The notes under the pieces were generated by a model. That model saw only the letters and a program-made list of their open reading frames with translations, searched no databases and was not told the DNA's origin. From the NCBI GenBank assembly GCA_017519405.1, contig JAFWSH010000006.1:73284-137283 (forward strand): 64,000 nt of DNA, given 5' to 3'. The position numbers and the translations under genes were made by a program. Position 1 is the stretch's first letter, and each line of letters opens with the position of its first letter. Below are positions 25,401 through 34,480 of this stretch, piece after piece. This DNA is from Clostridia bacterium (lineage in GTDB: Bacteria > Bacillota > Clostridia > Christensenellales > Aristaeellaceae).

Positions 25401-25643
25401 ATCTTCGAGATCAGTCCCGGAGTCACTATCTGCTGACTGCTCTTCACCGGCTTCCGCGGGTGTGTTAGGTGGTGTGCAAACCATACCAGTCGGTGTTTTC
25501 TTTGGCCAAAGAATGCCACATACATAGGTATCCAGAGGTGGTTCCTGCAGGGTTTCGTCCTTGCAAATAGGACCAAAGGCATCCCGAACAACAAAATCGA
25601 GGATGATGTCGCGTGCTGCATAGTACGCATTATAACGCATCAT
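22476..25643 (-). CDS. drmA: DrmA, large SF2 helicase of DISARM type
   Basis: About 1055 residues (ATG 25643; GGAG six bases upstream). A long N-terminal region includes HRYGAGHGCSAAW (about 241-253). The helicase core has Walker A PTGGGKTEAYLG (420-431), a zinc-type CPYC...C/H insertion, IQDELHLI as motif II, ASTATL as motif III and TSRVGRSNPG as motif VI. GGGKTEAYLG followed by an insertion is typical of DrmA and its relatives. It is the motor subunit that DISARM uses with DrmB. It follows the UvrD-like gene by about 12 bases. Confidence 0.88.
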   Translation of the reverse strand: MMRYNAYYAARDIILDFVVRDAFGPICKDETLQEPPLDTYVCGILWPKKTPTGMVCTPPNTPAEAGEEQSADSDSGTDLEDEVDDVIREANQFRPSVMALSFALPDSERTIDVSFTCARYENIDRPVPEKKYTLHDYSRVALDSGIMSIDLPPRRMKKKLFGDLVGMQIVRRHQLPNHHSLWTISIENTQNASQNEIDQNTSALFQCSLIVRGTFVPIDDSTRTSGDEDRAKMDFLYRNTHRYGAGHGCSAAWDTDAEQVVEISSTFLPKAIVFQMIAVTDTESSCFKMEPWKDSFRDTGLAELSAYIQRYALWADTLREQLPHIPKSYRLTAEDILAKIGVCITRLKAGVETLHTSDTAWTAFCLTNRAMMRQSAKRRHQPESEVSWYPFQLCYVLMCIPDIVDIQSPWRDSVDLLWFPTGGGKTEAYLGVATFTIFYRRLTKGEIGRGITVLMRYTLRMLTSQQFERAAALICECDLIRREEHLPGGEISIGLWVGSEVTPNHAVSDNPDSESAETVLEKLKSGLIDEVKTSPVQLSDCPYCGTRLDPQTAFSVVQRHFKARCPSTACPFHDDLPVVTVDDDIYDRKPTLLIGTIDKFARLAWEEKTKSLFAEDGIGLPPELLIQDELHLISGPLGSISGLYEIAIEKLIAQHGVRPKILASTATLCNASGQIQALYGKKAFQFPPSGFDADDSFFARSASPDERPQRMYLGYCETGGSLSDAIVRTFGTVKFALQYLECLGIDDSIIDQFWTNVGYFNALKDLGSADTLIIDRVCAYAESLRRHKFADDAARVDMTPISTEYEYGELTSRKNAREILEVRNQLDKEHYPSPAALNYVLSSNMLSVGIDINRLGLMTVYGQPKSTSEYIQATSRVGRSNPGLVIVLLHMLRTRDKSHFEQFQSYHQALNKMVEPTSATPYACRTLDKALHAVFVTMIRHLCPDLSKNQDASKFRESSQAVRSIRDDLIALIRLRSSETADYAEEILDEFIYMWDRAAALRGSHFQYQLLNRSENDTDALLIPAERSDDAAFPPTMNSMRNVDTQSGVYLKRRM

Positions 25644-25655
25644 AATCATCTCCTA

Positions 25656-28139
25656 TTAGTTATACCAGCTTATTGTTGGGAAACCTCCAAGTTCAACGCC
25701 AAGCCAACATCCTGAGATACCATAGCTCTGTTCAACGCGTGGGTTGTCCGGTGCTACCACTGTCGTGACACCTGAGATGTATACATCAGGAATGTAAGCC
25801 GGCCAGTTTTTGTTATGATTTGTTGCTTCGAAACCAGCAAATAGTGCCATGGTGAACTCAATTGACGTTGACCCAATCTGCTGACCTTCAAAGTATATGT
25901 CGAATATCCCAGCATCCTCATTCGGATACAATGTAACCGGCATCCCCGGTTCAAGGCAGGAAAGAATGGTTTGGAATGCTTCAGCATTCCCGCGTTTAAC
26001 AAATGATGTCACGTCAACATCTTCAGGCAATAATGCGATCCCCTTACAGTAAGGCCTCTTGCTAGCTCCCCAGCCGATCTGAATCCATCTTGTATCGCTG
26101 ATGGTTCTCATGTACACACGTTTTTCCTGAGCGAGCATGTGTATGTCAGTCTTTGCACGTGTCGCCGCCACGTATGCTGCTCTAATCGAATCTGCCAGCG
26201 TTCCCTCCTGTTCCCCCTGACCATCGAATACCAACGGTGAATCAAGCCAGTAGACATGTTCCGCTTCGCTTCCCTTTGCTCTGTGCACAGTTGAAACAAT
26301 CACATCATTTTGATGCTGATTCAGACAGATTTCAGGCAGACTGTCTTTTCTGGTTAATGCGGCGAGTACTTCTTTTATATGAAGAACGGGTGCATGCGGA
26401 TGGCCGTCGATTAGTTTTAATGCACTCCACTTTTTATCCGGATCAGCAACACCAAACTGTTCAGCATTTTTCATGAAGTCAGCTCTCGACATAAAGCATC
26501 CATCATTGCCATACAGCAGTTTTGCGATCCAAGGAGCAAGCGACCTATGTCTCGAAGACTGTTTCATTACATGCCCGACCTGGGTTACTGTCTCAAACAT
26601 ACACTGACTGACAAACGCGGCTTCACCGTTGGTCTTGCACAAAATCAAGTCGCTATCGCTGCTCACAACCTGAGGAAGCGCCTTTATGGTATACGGGCGC
26701 CATTTTTTCCGAACCCACTCTTTGAACCCATTCACCGAATGCTCTTGTTCTTCTTCACTGCCGGTCAGCAATGTCTCGCGAAGCCGTAATGCCATTTGCG
26801 CTAGTTCTCCGCTCTGGCGCCTATTCTCGGAGAGTTCAAATCGTTTGAACATTCGCTTTGCGAGGTTGCTTGCAAGAAGGCTGAACGGCATATCATTAGT
26901 ATCGCGAATGGTCCAGTCAAAGATTGCCTGGCAGCTGTCCCCAAGAAGCAAAACGCCACACTTCAGTTCATCCAAGAGAGCCAGAAGCATCCGGGCTCGT
27001 ACACCAACAGTATCCTGAATCTCATCAACGATCAGGTAGCCCAGCATTTCATTCAGGCTTCCCTCATGCGCTTTAATCATGTGGATGAACGCATCGATTC
27101 GCTGATTGTAATCCCATGCCGGATTCAGTTCGTCTTCAAGCATATACGTGGCAAATGAGTCAAATGTTCGGATGACAAGTTGACCATCTTCAATGAGAGC
27201 CGTTGCAGTATGCCCCATCGCATGATCAAGACGGTCACGTATCACTTGGACAGCATTGCGTGAGAAACACAGTACAAGAATAGTGCCGTTGATACCTTCG
27301 TGCAACAGCTTCTTCAAGCGCTCAATAACAACAAATGTCTTTCCTGTACCAGGCCCTGCGTTAACCCAAATTCTATCAGCTGTATCAGCTTCAATAATAT
27401 CTTTCTGGCTGACTCTCTGTGTTACGGACCCGGTGGGTTCCACAACAGGAATCTGAACCTCTGTGACGGGATTTGTTGTTATGGTTTCCGGTATTCTGGC
27501 GTGTGCAGTCAATTCCGCAGACGCTATTTCTATAAGCGGCTCCACTTCTTTTCCCACGGGTAAACCAGGCTCAACAGAAACAAAAGAAGATGCTTCATCT
27601 AAAAGATCTCGACTTGCCGATTGCACTTCAGGCTGCTTGATGCCCGACACGTCTGCTTGCTCTGCAACTCTCGAATGGACAACAGCATCAGCATCTTGTT
27701 TCCCTATATCCGGATCTCTTTGGTCTCCACTCAAAAGCAGATCCGGATACAAAGGTAGTGGGCTCACAATTCGTGCAGACACTGTACCTTGCGGAGTGTC
27801 AGCTTTCTCTCGCTGAACATCCTGGAAATTTGCGTATTTTGAACATAGTGAAAACCGTGGGCAATCACGTTGTTCACAACGGCAAACCATGTGTCTGCCT
27901 CCCATAGGGATGCCCCAGGACATGGTGCCCTTTTCAAGTGAACAATTTGGCTGTCCTTGTCGAAGTATTTCCAATTGGCCGCTCGTCATCAGATGTGTAA
28001 AGGGGCTGAATTCATAGGGGTTTCCACGTAGCCTCTTCAGAATTCTGTAGTCAGTAATGTGCTGAACAAATCCCTTATCATCACTGCGTGCGGTAAGGTT
28101 GATATATACGTTGCTACGGAGCGTAACATTGCTGCTCAT
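25656..28139 (-). CDS. UvrD/PcrA-like SF1 helicase with N-terminal cysteine cluster
   Basis: About 827 residues from ATG 28139. Cysteines 86, 88, 93 and 99 (VCRCEQRDCPRFSLC) could hold zinc or an iron-sulfur centre. A long linker rich in P, V, E and D (105-240) leads to the SF1 core: Walker A AGPGTGKT (261-268), motif II VDEIQD, motif IV-like ENRR, and late motifs STVHRAKGSEAEHV and YVAATRAK. It should translocate on single-stranded DNA. It lies between the Hsp70 gene (13-base gap) and drmA. SF1 helicases are known companions in several antiphage loci, but this domain order is unfamiliar to me. Confidence 0.85.
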   Translation of the reverse strand: MSSNVTLRSNVYINLTARSDDKGFVQHITDYRILKRLRGNPYEFSPFTHLMTSGQLEILRQGQPNCSLEKGTMSWGIPMGGRHMVCRCEQRDCPRFSLCSKYANFQDVQREKADTPQGTVSARIVSPLPLYPDLLLSGDQRDPDIGKQDADAVVHSRVAEQADVSGIKQPEVQSASRDLLDEASSFVSVEPGLPVGKEVEPLIEIASAELTAHARIPETITTNPVTEVQIPVVEPTGSVTQRVSQKDIIEADTADRIWVNAGPGTGKTFVVIERLKKLLHEGINGTILVLCFSRNAVQVIRDRLDHAMGHTATALIEDGQLVIRTFDSFATYMLEDELNPAWDYNQRIDAFIHMIKAHEGSLNEMLGYLIVDEIQDTVGVRARMLLALLDELKCGVLLLGDSCQAIFDWTIRDTNDMPFSLLASNLAKRMFKRFELSENRRQSGELAQMALRLRETLLTGSEEEQEHSVNGFKEWVRKKWRPYTIKALPQVVSSDSDLILCKTNGEAAFVSQCMFETVTQVGHVMKQSSRHRSLAPWIAKLLYGNDGCFMSRADFMKNAEQFGVADPDKKWSALKLIDGHPHAPVLHIKEVLAALTRKDSLPEICLNQHQNDVIVSTVHRAKGSEAEHVYWLDSPLVFDGQGEQEGTLADSIRAAYVAATRAKTDIHMLAQEKRVYMRTISDTRWIQIGWGASKRPYCKGIALLPEDVDVTSFVKRGNAEAFQTILSCLEPGMPVTLYPNEDAGIFDIYFEGQQIGSTSIEFTMALFAGFEATNHNKNWPAYIPDVYISGVTTVVAPDNPRVEQSYGISGCWLGVELGGFPTISWYN

Positions 28140-28152
28140 ATCCTCACCGCCT

Positions 28153-29568
28153 TCATTGGATTTGATAAGTAAACCCAAGTTGATTCAACTCATCCGTAAC
28201 CGCCATTCTTTCTGCATAATCACTGAAGATTCTCAGGTGAACGATCATATCTCCGTCAATCTCGCATTGCAAATGTATGCCTTCAGCGGTAAAGCCCTTA
28301 ATAGGAACACTCCTCCGTTTAAGAACAACTTTGGATTCATCTGCGAAGACAAACACGGCGCTGGTTGTGTCTTCCACAACGCCGAAACGCAATTCCTGTG
28401 CTTTGCACGGGACGACTTGGCCTGCTTCGAAAACAGGATAGAACGAATCATCCGATAACAGAACACCGAATGCCTTCTGTAACTTGTATGCTGGTTGTTG
28501 TTCACTCAGAACTGCCGCTCCGCCTGCAACTGCCCACTGTATACCGTCTGGGCGGTATATACTGAGATGATACTCCTCGCTAATCCTCTCTAACCGTTGA
28601 AAAATCGGCTGCATCTCACAACTGCCGCCTACCATAAGAATAGCATCCATTTGTCCGATACCGACACCGGCCTTTTCAGCAGCGGCATGGAGAAGGCTTT
28701 CTGCGTCGTCAATTCTGGAGGCGATCAGCTTTGAAAACTCATCCAGCGTGACAATATCCCGGATCATAACCTTTCCGGCATACCGCATCAGTCTTATTGG
28801 CGCGGTATCGTCAGTGGAAAGGCGCTTCTTGGCTTCCTCAGCACGTTCGAGGATCTGATCTCTTTCGGCAGGAGTCAGATCATCAAAGGTTCTGGGATCT
28901 CCTTCTTGGCGAGATATTTTTGCATGAAGATGCCTTGCAAGCATTTGGTCAATATCATTACCACCTAGCCGTTGGCCAGTAACGGCAAGTTCAGAGACTT
29001 CATGCTTGTCGATGGAAATCAGGCTTATATCAAGGGTGCCGCCACCCCAGTCGAACACAGCGACATTACTGGCACCAGCAAGATCCTGACGACAATTCAC
29101 ATATGCTGCTGTCGGTTCACTTACGAAGGATTTGATCTTTATCCCTGCTTTTTCAGCTGCGGTTCGTAGACTGCGTCGTTGTTCAGGTTTGAAGTCGACT
29201 GGAATAGCCATGACAGTCTCTTCCAGTTTTCTCCCTGCCATGCCCTCAACACGATGTTTAACATAAGAAAGGAACAGCGCTGTCACATCAACCGGACTGT
29301 ATTCTTTCTTGCCGACTACCACTCTTTGATCGCTGCCGAGTATGCTTTTGAAAGAGGCAACAACGTGATAACCTTCGGCAATCAGCTGGCTGCGCCGTTT
29401 CTTCACCTCCCACCCAAAGACAGGTTGCTTGTCTGGATGCAGTGCAACAAGCGATGGAAACGGCTGATTGTTCTCTCCATAGGGAGTTTTTGTCATGCCA
29501 TGTTCTGTAATCAGACACTCTACAACAGATGTGTTTGTGGTGCCAAAGTCAATGCCAAAGGAAGCCAT
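28153..29568 (-). CDS. Hsp70-family (DnaK-like) ATPase with a shortened substrate domain
   Basis: About 471 residues from ATG 29568 (GGAG eight bases upstream). The nucleotide-binding domain is complete: DFGTTNTS (7-14), VAIPVDF, VSEPTAAY, FDWGGGTLD and VGGSCEMQP. Only about 100 residues remain for a beta substrate domain and there is no helical lid, against roughly 600 residues in DnaK. Its start overlaps the end of the coiled-coil gene. It is therefore a dedicated chaperone of this island, not the housekeeping DnaK. It might assemble the helicase/nuclease complex or sense phage proteins. Confidence 0.88.
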   Translation of the reverse strand: MASFGIDFGTTNTSVVECLITEHGMTKTPYGENNQPFPSLVALHPDKQPVFGWEVKKRRSQLIAEGYHVVASFKSILGSDQRVVVGKKEYSPVDVTALFLSYVKHRVEGMAGRKLEETVMAIPVDFKPEQRRSLRTAAEKAGIKIKSFVSEPTAAYVNCRQDLAGASNVAVFDWGGGTLDISLISIDKHEVSELAVTGQRLGGNDIDQMLARHLHAKISRQEGDPRTFDDLTPAERDQILERAEEAKKRLSTDDTAPIRLMRYAGKVMIRDIVTLDEFSKLIASRIDDAESLLHAAAEKAGVGIGQMDAILMVGGSCEMQPIFQRLERISEEYHLSIYRPDGIQWAVAGGAAVLSEQQPAYKLQKAFGVLLSDDSFYPVFEAGQVVPCKAQELRFGVVEDTTSAVFVFADESKVVLKRRSVPIKGFTAEGIHLQCEIDGDMIVHLRIFSDYAERMAVTDELNQLGFTYQIQ

Positions 29569-29570
29569 GC

Positions 29571-30830
29571 TCAAGTCTCCTCTATCGCAATGCCATTGTG
29601 CCTGAGCGTATCAAGCACTTCTTCCATCAACGCGTGGTATACTTCTGCTTTCTCCGCATCTGTGAAGTCTGAAACGTCACCGGAAAAATCCTTGAACGTG
29701 GATGAGAGTTCTGCAGCAAGGGAATGTTTGAACCCCTCAAGCTCTTGGCGAACAGAGTTATCGGTCATTGCTTGTACACGGCCAATTGTGTCTTGTGCTG
29801 CTGCTTTCTCCTTATCCAGTAAGGTGATACGCTCTTGAGCTTCTTGAAGCCGTGCCAATAGATCTGCTTCTTTCTGTCTGAGCTTTTCAATGATCTGCTC
29901 CAGTTCATCGATCCTTGTTTGATGCGTTTCTATCAATGAGTTCGCATGCTGAAGTGCAGACGAAGTATCGGCAAGCCGGGTGGAGAGGGTCATAGCGCGA
30001 TCTGTTTGCTCGTGTACCCAACGCAGCATTGCCTCTGCTAGAGCTACCCCTCCTGCCGGTATAGCTGTCTTTGGCTCTGAAACATCTCTTTCATTTACTG
30101 GTTGTATCGGCTGAGTTACGGAACCTTGTGCCTGCTTTTGTGATTCCGCAGCTGAGGAGGGGCCTTCCATCGCGACGGCTGCCTCAACAGCAACGGGTTT
30201 CACTGAGCTCTCAGATGGAGACTGAGGTTTTGATTCCGGTACTTCGTCAACATATCTCAACTCGTTGCGGGTAAGGAAGCCCTGGTATGATGCCTTGGTT
30301 TCAGGATCGGTTGCATCAGCAAAGAGAATGCCAAAAAGCTTTGCTATCTGTTGCTTTCCGGCTTTCCATTCACTCATGTCCAGTGCAAGCAGTTTGCGCA
30401 AATTTGACGATTTGCTTTTTTCCTTCACGCTCCGAATTGCTGGAATAGTACGATCATCCTCATGTAGAGAGAGCCATCGTAATTCTGGTAGTACATCAGT
30501 GACCGCTTCTGCACGCCACAGTTTTTCCTGGAGAATCAGAGCAATTCTGATTGTGGCTGGTACAGACGGCTTCTTGTCGTCAGCCCAACTAAGCATTGCA
30601 TCATCCCACTTGGCTCTGTCAGGCAGATGATCCCAGTAGTGAAAACGGTAAAACGGTTCAATGACTTTTGCATCAAACCTGCACAGCGTGGTAACACACT
30701 CGTCATAAGTGTTAGTTCCCTCCTTTAACGCTGTGATGACTCGTTGAAACAGCTCTTCTTGCAACTGCTTGTTCGGCTTGTTGCGCGCGTATCTGTCAAA
30801 CGAAGCTGCCCATTCGATGATGCTTTCCAT
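29571..30830 (-). CDS. Coiled-coil partner protein of the Hsp70 (unknown function)
   Basis: About 419 residues from ATG 30830 (GGAGAG nine bases upstream). Residues 1-190 are helical and rich in Trp/Phe; 190-265 is a Ser/Pro/Glu linker; 275-360 is a heptad-rich coiled coil; the last 60 residues are helical and amphipathic. A long coiled coil before a small helical domain recalls GrpE in outline, but I see no GrpE signature. Its stop overlaps the Hsp70 start, so the two are probably made together in fixed ratio. Confidence 0.65.
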   Translation of the reverse strand: MESIIEWAASFDRYARNKPNKQLQEELFQRVITALKEGTNTYDECVTTLCRFDAKVIEPFYRFHYWDHLPDRAKWDDAMLSWADDKKPSVPATIRIALILQEKLWRAEAVTDVLPELRWLSLHEDDRTIPAIRSVKEKSKSSNLRKLLALDMSEWKAGKQQIAKLFGILFADATDPETKASYQGFLTRNELRYVDEVPESKPQSPSESSVKPVAVEAAVAMEGPSSAAESQKQAQGSVTQPIQPVNERDVSEPKTAIPAGGVALAEAMLRWVHEQTDRAMTLSTRLADTSSALQHANSLIETHQTRIDELEQIIEKLRQKEADLLARLQEAQERITLLDKEKAAAQDTIGRVQAMTDNSVRQELEGFKHSLAAELSSTFKDFSGDVSDFTDAEKAEVYHALMEEVLDTLRHNGIAIEET

Positions 30831-30876
30831 AAGCTGTCTCTCCTTTTTGTTATGCATGTTGTGAGGCTACCATTGA

Positions 30877-33789
30877 TCAATAATACTGTTCTACATACCC
30901 ATAAGCTTTACTGAGTACTTCTCTGTCACGGATCTTATACTTAACGCCAATGATCTCTTTAATGGTCTTGGAGATCAACTGCCTGCCAGTACTGGTGTTC
31001 TGCCAGCCAGGGAAGCGGACGATCTTCACCACGCCGTCGATATCGTTCACAAGGCGTTCAACAATAACAGGTGTGCTTTCCGTCCGGACACTTTCAAACA
31101 GTTTTGTGAGAGCAGCTTTTCCTTTCTCTTCGGATTCCACAGGTTCCGCTGCTCGCTCCATCTGTGCAGCTTCCTTGGCCAGATCTAGCAGTGATTTCAC
31201 AAACTCGATACTGGTCAGCAATCCTGACTCAACCTTCATGCGCAGCTCTTCCACGCGTTTCCCGAGGGCAATATAGCGCTCATCGTCCTCATGCCGGTGG
31301 ATGAGTGAGACAAGGCTGATTTCAAGCTTCTTAGCCTTCTTTCCAGGATCACCGCCGCCGTTCATCAGCTGTTCGATCATCTGTGCTTCAAGGGCAATTG
31401 TTTCTTCTGGCTCGGGATCTTCTTCAACACTAATATTCTCATGGACAAGCTGTAGCGTCTTGCTTCCAAGGGCTGCCCAGATCAGCTTGCCAGAATCATC
31501 ACCGGGGCGTATGGAATCATACACCTTGGACAACCACCTGTAGTCTGTCTTATAACGCGTCAGGCAATCGTCCGGTGACAATGCGTTCCATACTCGGTTA
31601 AGAACCCGGTAATCTGCTCCAAACGCATCCCGTTGCTCGTCCGTTGGGAGACATGACTGAGCTTCCAGCAAGCCCTCCCAATCTGTTCTGGTCCGGTCAA
31701 CGCCTGGGAAATAACCAATGCACTTCTCAACAAACTCACCAATGCGGCTTCGGAGTTCCTCGATATTGGTGATGATTTTTCTTGCGGCTTCATCATCGAA
31801 GTCGAGAGCTCTTGCGACATCATCAAAAATACCGACATAATCCACAATCAGGCCGTAACTCTTGTCATGACCGTAAACTCGGTTGGTCCGGCAAATCGCT
31901 TGCAAGAGCGTATGATCCTTCATTGGCTTGTCAAGATACATCACCTGAAGGATTGGCGCGTCGAAGCCGGTCAGAAGCTTACTGGTCACAATGACAAGCT
32001 GCAGCGGATTGTTGGGATCGCGGAAGTCATCCAGTACCCGAGCTTCTTCATCACGATCGCGCCGCCATTGCCGATAGCGATCTTCTTTGTCATTATTGGT
32101 ATCCATGACAATGGTGCTTGTCTGTTCACCGAGAAGCTTATCCAATTCTCGCTTATACAGCACGCAGCATTCACGGTCATAGCAGACAATCTGCCCCTTG
32201 AAGCCATTGGGATTGATTTTCTCCATGAAGTGCTGTGCAATATGCTCACAAACTGCGTGGATGCGGGCAGGATCCTTCATGATCGCTTCCACTCGGACAC
32301 GTCTGGCCAGCTTGGACCTTTGCTCATCTGTCAGGCCCGCTTCCTGGGTCAGCCGCTGGAACTCCTCATCAATCACGTCCTGCCGGACATGAAGCTTTAC
32401 CGGCACCGGCTCGAAGTGCAGCGGAAGCGTTGCGCCGTCCTTCACCGAGTCCGCGAAAGAATATCGGGACATATAGCCAGTGCGGTCTTCCATTGCGCCG
32501 AAAGTACGGAAAGTGTTATGATCCAAACGGTTTATGGGCGTACCGGTCAAGCCAAAGAAGAAAGCATTGGGAAGTGCGGTTCGCATTTTCACTCCCAGAT
32601 CGCCTTCCTGCGTTCGGTGGGCCTCATCCACCATCAGGATGATATTGTCGCGGTAATTCAGGGCGTGCGTCACCTTTTCAAACTTGAAGATCGTTGTGAT
32701 CAGGACCTTGCGCACATCGGCTTTCAGTTTTTTCTCGAGTTCGTCACAGGAGGAAACGCCCTCCAAGTTAGGCACATCGGCCATGGTAAAGGTGCCGGCG
32801 ATCTGTCCTTCAAGATCAATACGGTCGTTGACGATGATGACGGTCGGGGACTCAAGCTCCTTCATCATGCGCAGCTTCATGGCCGCAAAGACCATGAGAA
32901 GCGACTTGCCGCTGCCCTGGAAGTGCCAGATAAGGCCCTTCTTGGGATAGCCGGCCTTGACGCGCTCCACGATCATGTTCGCGCCTTCATACTGCTGATA
33001 ACGGCAAACCACTTTGATCTTCCGGTTGCGCTTATCTGTGGAAAAGAGGGTGAAGTACCGGAACAGGTCCAGCACGGTTTCGGGTTTCATGATGGATGTG
33101 ACAGAATTGGCCACATCTGCAAAGGTGCCTTCCTGATGCTCAATTCCCGCAAACCAGGGCCCCCACACCGTAACCGGTGCGCCAACAGAACCATAGCGGA
33201 AGCACTTGCCTTCTGAAGCAAAGTTGAAGATGTTTGTCACGAACATCTGCGGAATGGATTTTTCGTATTTGCCAATATCCATGGCGCCGTCCACCCAGCT
33301 GATACTGGGCCGCGTCGGAGATTTCATCTCGCCGATGATGACCGGAAAACCATTGATCAGCAGGACTATGTCAAGCCGCTTGCCGCCATTAACATACGGG
33401 TAAACCCACTGATTGGTGACCACGAACTCGTTCTGCGAAAGATCGTCATAGTCAAAGAACCGGATGCTGATAGAACGCCCATCCGGCGCAAAGGGGAACG
33501 AGTTCTCCTCGAAGACAAGTTTTTTGAAGCGTTCGTTCTGCGTGACCAAATCGTGGGGCTGCACGGTGCTGATCAGCGAGCGGAGCTTGTATATGACGGT
33601 ATCGGCATGAGCCGGATGCTCGGCAATGCAGGGATTCAGGCGAATGAGGGCAGATTTCACCATCTGGTCCACAAGCACATCCCCGTAGTCCCTCGGCAGC
33701 TCCTCGGCAGGAACATACTTCCATCCGGCGGTCTGGCATGCGTTCAGCACCATCTGTTCCGCATGGGATTCATTGAAAGACTCTGGCAT
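30877..33789 (-). CDS. hsdR: Type I restriction enzyme R subunit
   Basis: About 970 residues from ATG 33789 (GAGGAGGAG upstream). PD-(D/E)XK nuclease residues Asp140, Glu154 and Lys156 lie in RLDIV...GEMKSP. The translocase has Walker A QGSGKS (291-296), DEAH (388-391), GLTGTP as motif III and AICRTNR in the second RecA domain. A C-terminal helical domain should bind the methylase. It cuts unmodified DNA after translocation. It lies after the specificity cassette and before the coiled-coil/Hsp70 genes, with only 46 bases to the next start, so both systems probably share one transcript. Confidence 0.93.
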   Translation of the reverse strand: MPESFNESHAEQMVLNACQTAGWKYVPAEELPRDYGDVLVDQMVKSALIRLNPCIAEHPAHADTVIYKLRSLISTVQPHDLVTQNERFKKLVFEENSFPFAPDGRSISIRFFDYDDLSQNEFVVTNQWVYPYVNGGKRLDIVLLINGFPVIIGEMKSPTRPSISWVDGAMDIGKYEKSIPQMFVTNIFNFASEGKCFRYGSVGAPVTVWGPWFAGIEHQEGTFADVANSVTSIMKPETVLDLFRYFTLFSTDKRNRKIKVVCRYQQYEGANMIVERVKAGYPKKGLIWHFQGSGKSLLMVFAAMKLRMMKELESPTVIIVNDRIDLEGQIAGTFTMADVPNLEGVSSCDELEKKLKADVRKVLITTIFKFEKVTHALNYRDNIILMVDEAHRTQEGDLGVKMRTALPNAFFFGLTGTPINRLDHNTFRTFGAMEDRTGYMSRYSFADSVKDGATLPLHFEPVPVKLHVRQDVIDEEFQRLTQEAGLTDEQRSKLARRVRVEAIMKDPARIHAVCEHIAQHFMEKINPNGFKGQIVCYDRECCVLYKRELDKLLGEQTSTIVMDTNNDKEDRYRQWRRDRDEEARVLDDFRDPNNPLQLVIVTSKLLTGFDAPILQVMYLDKPMKDHTLLQAICRTNRVYGHDKSYGLIVDYVGIFDDVARALDFDDEAARKIITNIEELRSRIGEFVEKCIGYFPGVDRTRTDWEGLLEAQSCLPTDEQRDAFGADYRVLNRVWNALSPDDCLTRYKTDYRWLSKVYDSIRPGDDSGKLIWAALGSKTLQLVHENISVEEDPEPEETIALEAQMIEQLMNGGGDPGKKAKKLEISLVSLIHRHEDDERYIALGKRVEELRMKVESGLLTSIEFVKSLLDLAKEAAQMERAAEPVESEEKGKAALTKLFESVRTESTPVIVERLVNDIDGVVKIVRFPGWQNTSTGRQLISKTIKEIIGVKYKIRDREVLSKAYGYVEQYY

Positions 33790-33882
33790 TTTCGCTCCTC
33801 CTCGTTTGGTTGCTAGCCTTATTGTATCATATTTTTTGTTGTGAATGGTCACTTGGCGGGCGACTTTTATGAAAGTGTCTTG

Positions 33883-34464
33883 CTAACCACAGCGATATTT
33901 TGATTTGTCGGCTTGATGGACAAAGGCAGAAAATTCCTTTTGTACCCTTTGACTTGGTACGACGATAGTGTACTTTCTTTGCGTTGTTATTGGAACCTGT
34001 TTTCGAGTTGACTGTTGCATCTCTCCTTCGTATTGCCTAACAAAATACGAATTTTCAAGATATGCTTTCAAGTATTCAGGAGTGAAATGCTCCTCGTTAC
34101 ACCTAAATGCGGTTAGTGAAGTGCCAAGAATAACAATTGGTGCGTCTGTTCTTAGTATAGCAACAGGGCCAACCGTTGCATTATGAGCAAACAACACATC
34201 ATTATTCCTTGCTATTCCTTTGCGGAATCTTTTTGAGCGCTCAACAGTGACATATTTAGCATTTTGAAAGCAGATGATGCCATCCGAAATGCAATTTGCA
34301 CTGATATACGGGACACCTGAGTCAACAAATTCATCTGCTCTCGGGTATTCTCCTCCATGATTTCCATCAAGGTGATAAGTTATCCATCCCATGTCGATGA
34401 GCTTCTGAAGACTGTATTCAGGCCAGGTTATTATTCCAGGTCTATAGTCTCCGAACATCTCCAC
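33883..34464 (-). pseudogene. Promoterless spare HsdS specificity cassette (second TRD only)
   Basis: 193 residues open from MEMFGDYRP to DKSKYRCG. It corresponds to the second half of an HsdS: the conserved central SQFVEMFG, one target-recognition domain, then ADKSK. The frame extends upstream to S-Q-F-V-E-M but meets a stop (TAA) in the recombinase's tail, so it has no first TRD or credible start. Its ends coincide with repeats shared with the first HsdS gene (34448-34475 and 33894-33911). It is best read as a storage cassette for recombination. Confidence 0.75.
33894..33911. repeat. 18-base repeat at the outer end of the spare TRD cassette
   Basis: Identical to 36724-36741 in the first hsdS gene, same orientation. 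It encodes the start of the D-K-S-K-Y segment that follows the second TRD. Confidence 0.8.
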
Positions 34465-34475
34465 AAATTGCGATT
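34448..34475. repeat. 28-base repeat at the inner end of the spare TRD cassette
   Basis: Identical to 37203-37230 in the centre of the first hsdS gene, same orientation. A diverged copy lies near 36120-36142 in the second hsdS. It ends six bases from the recombinase stop codon, a likely recombination site. Confidence 0.85.
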
Positions 34476-34480
34476 GGCAA

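Noticed and set aside
18011-28139. A hidden drmC (PLD nuclease) among the DISARM-like genes
   Set aside because: No HxKxxxxD motif seen in any of the proteins between 16.6 and 30.8 kb.
33853-33895. GGCGGGCG...GCTAAC near the end of the spare TRD cassette, similar to the attachment-region motif
   Set aside because: Spacing and flanks differ from the motif at 14.27 and 42.77 kb; could be chance in GC-rich DNA.
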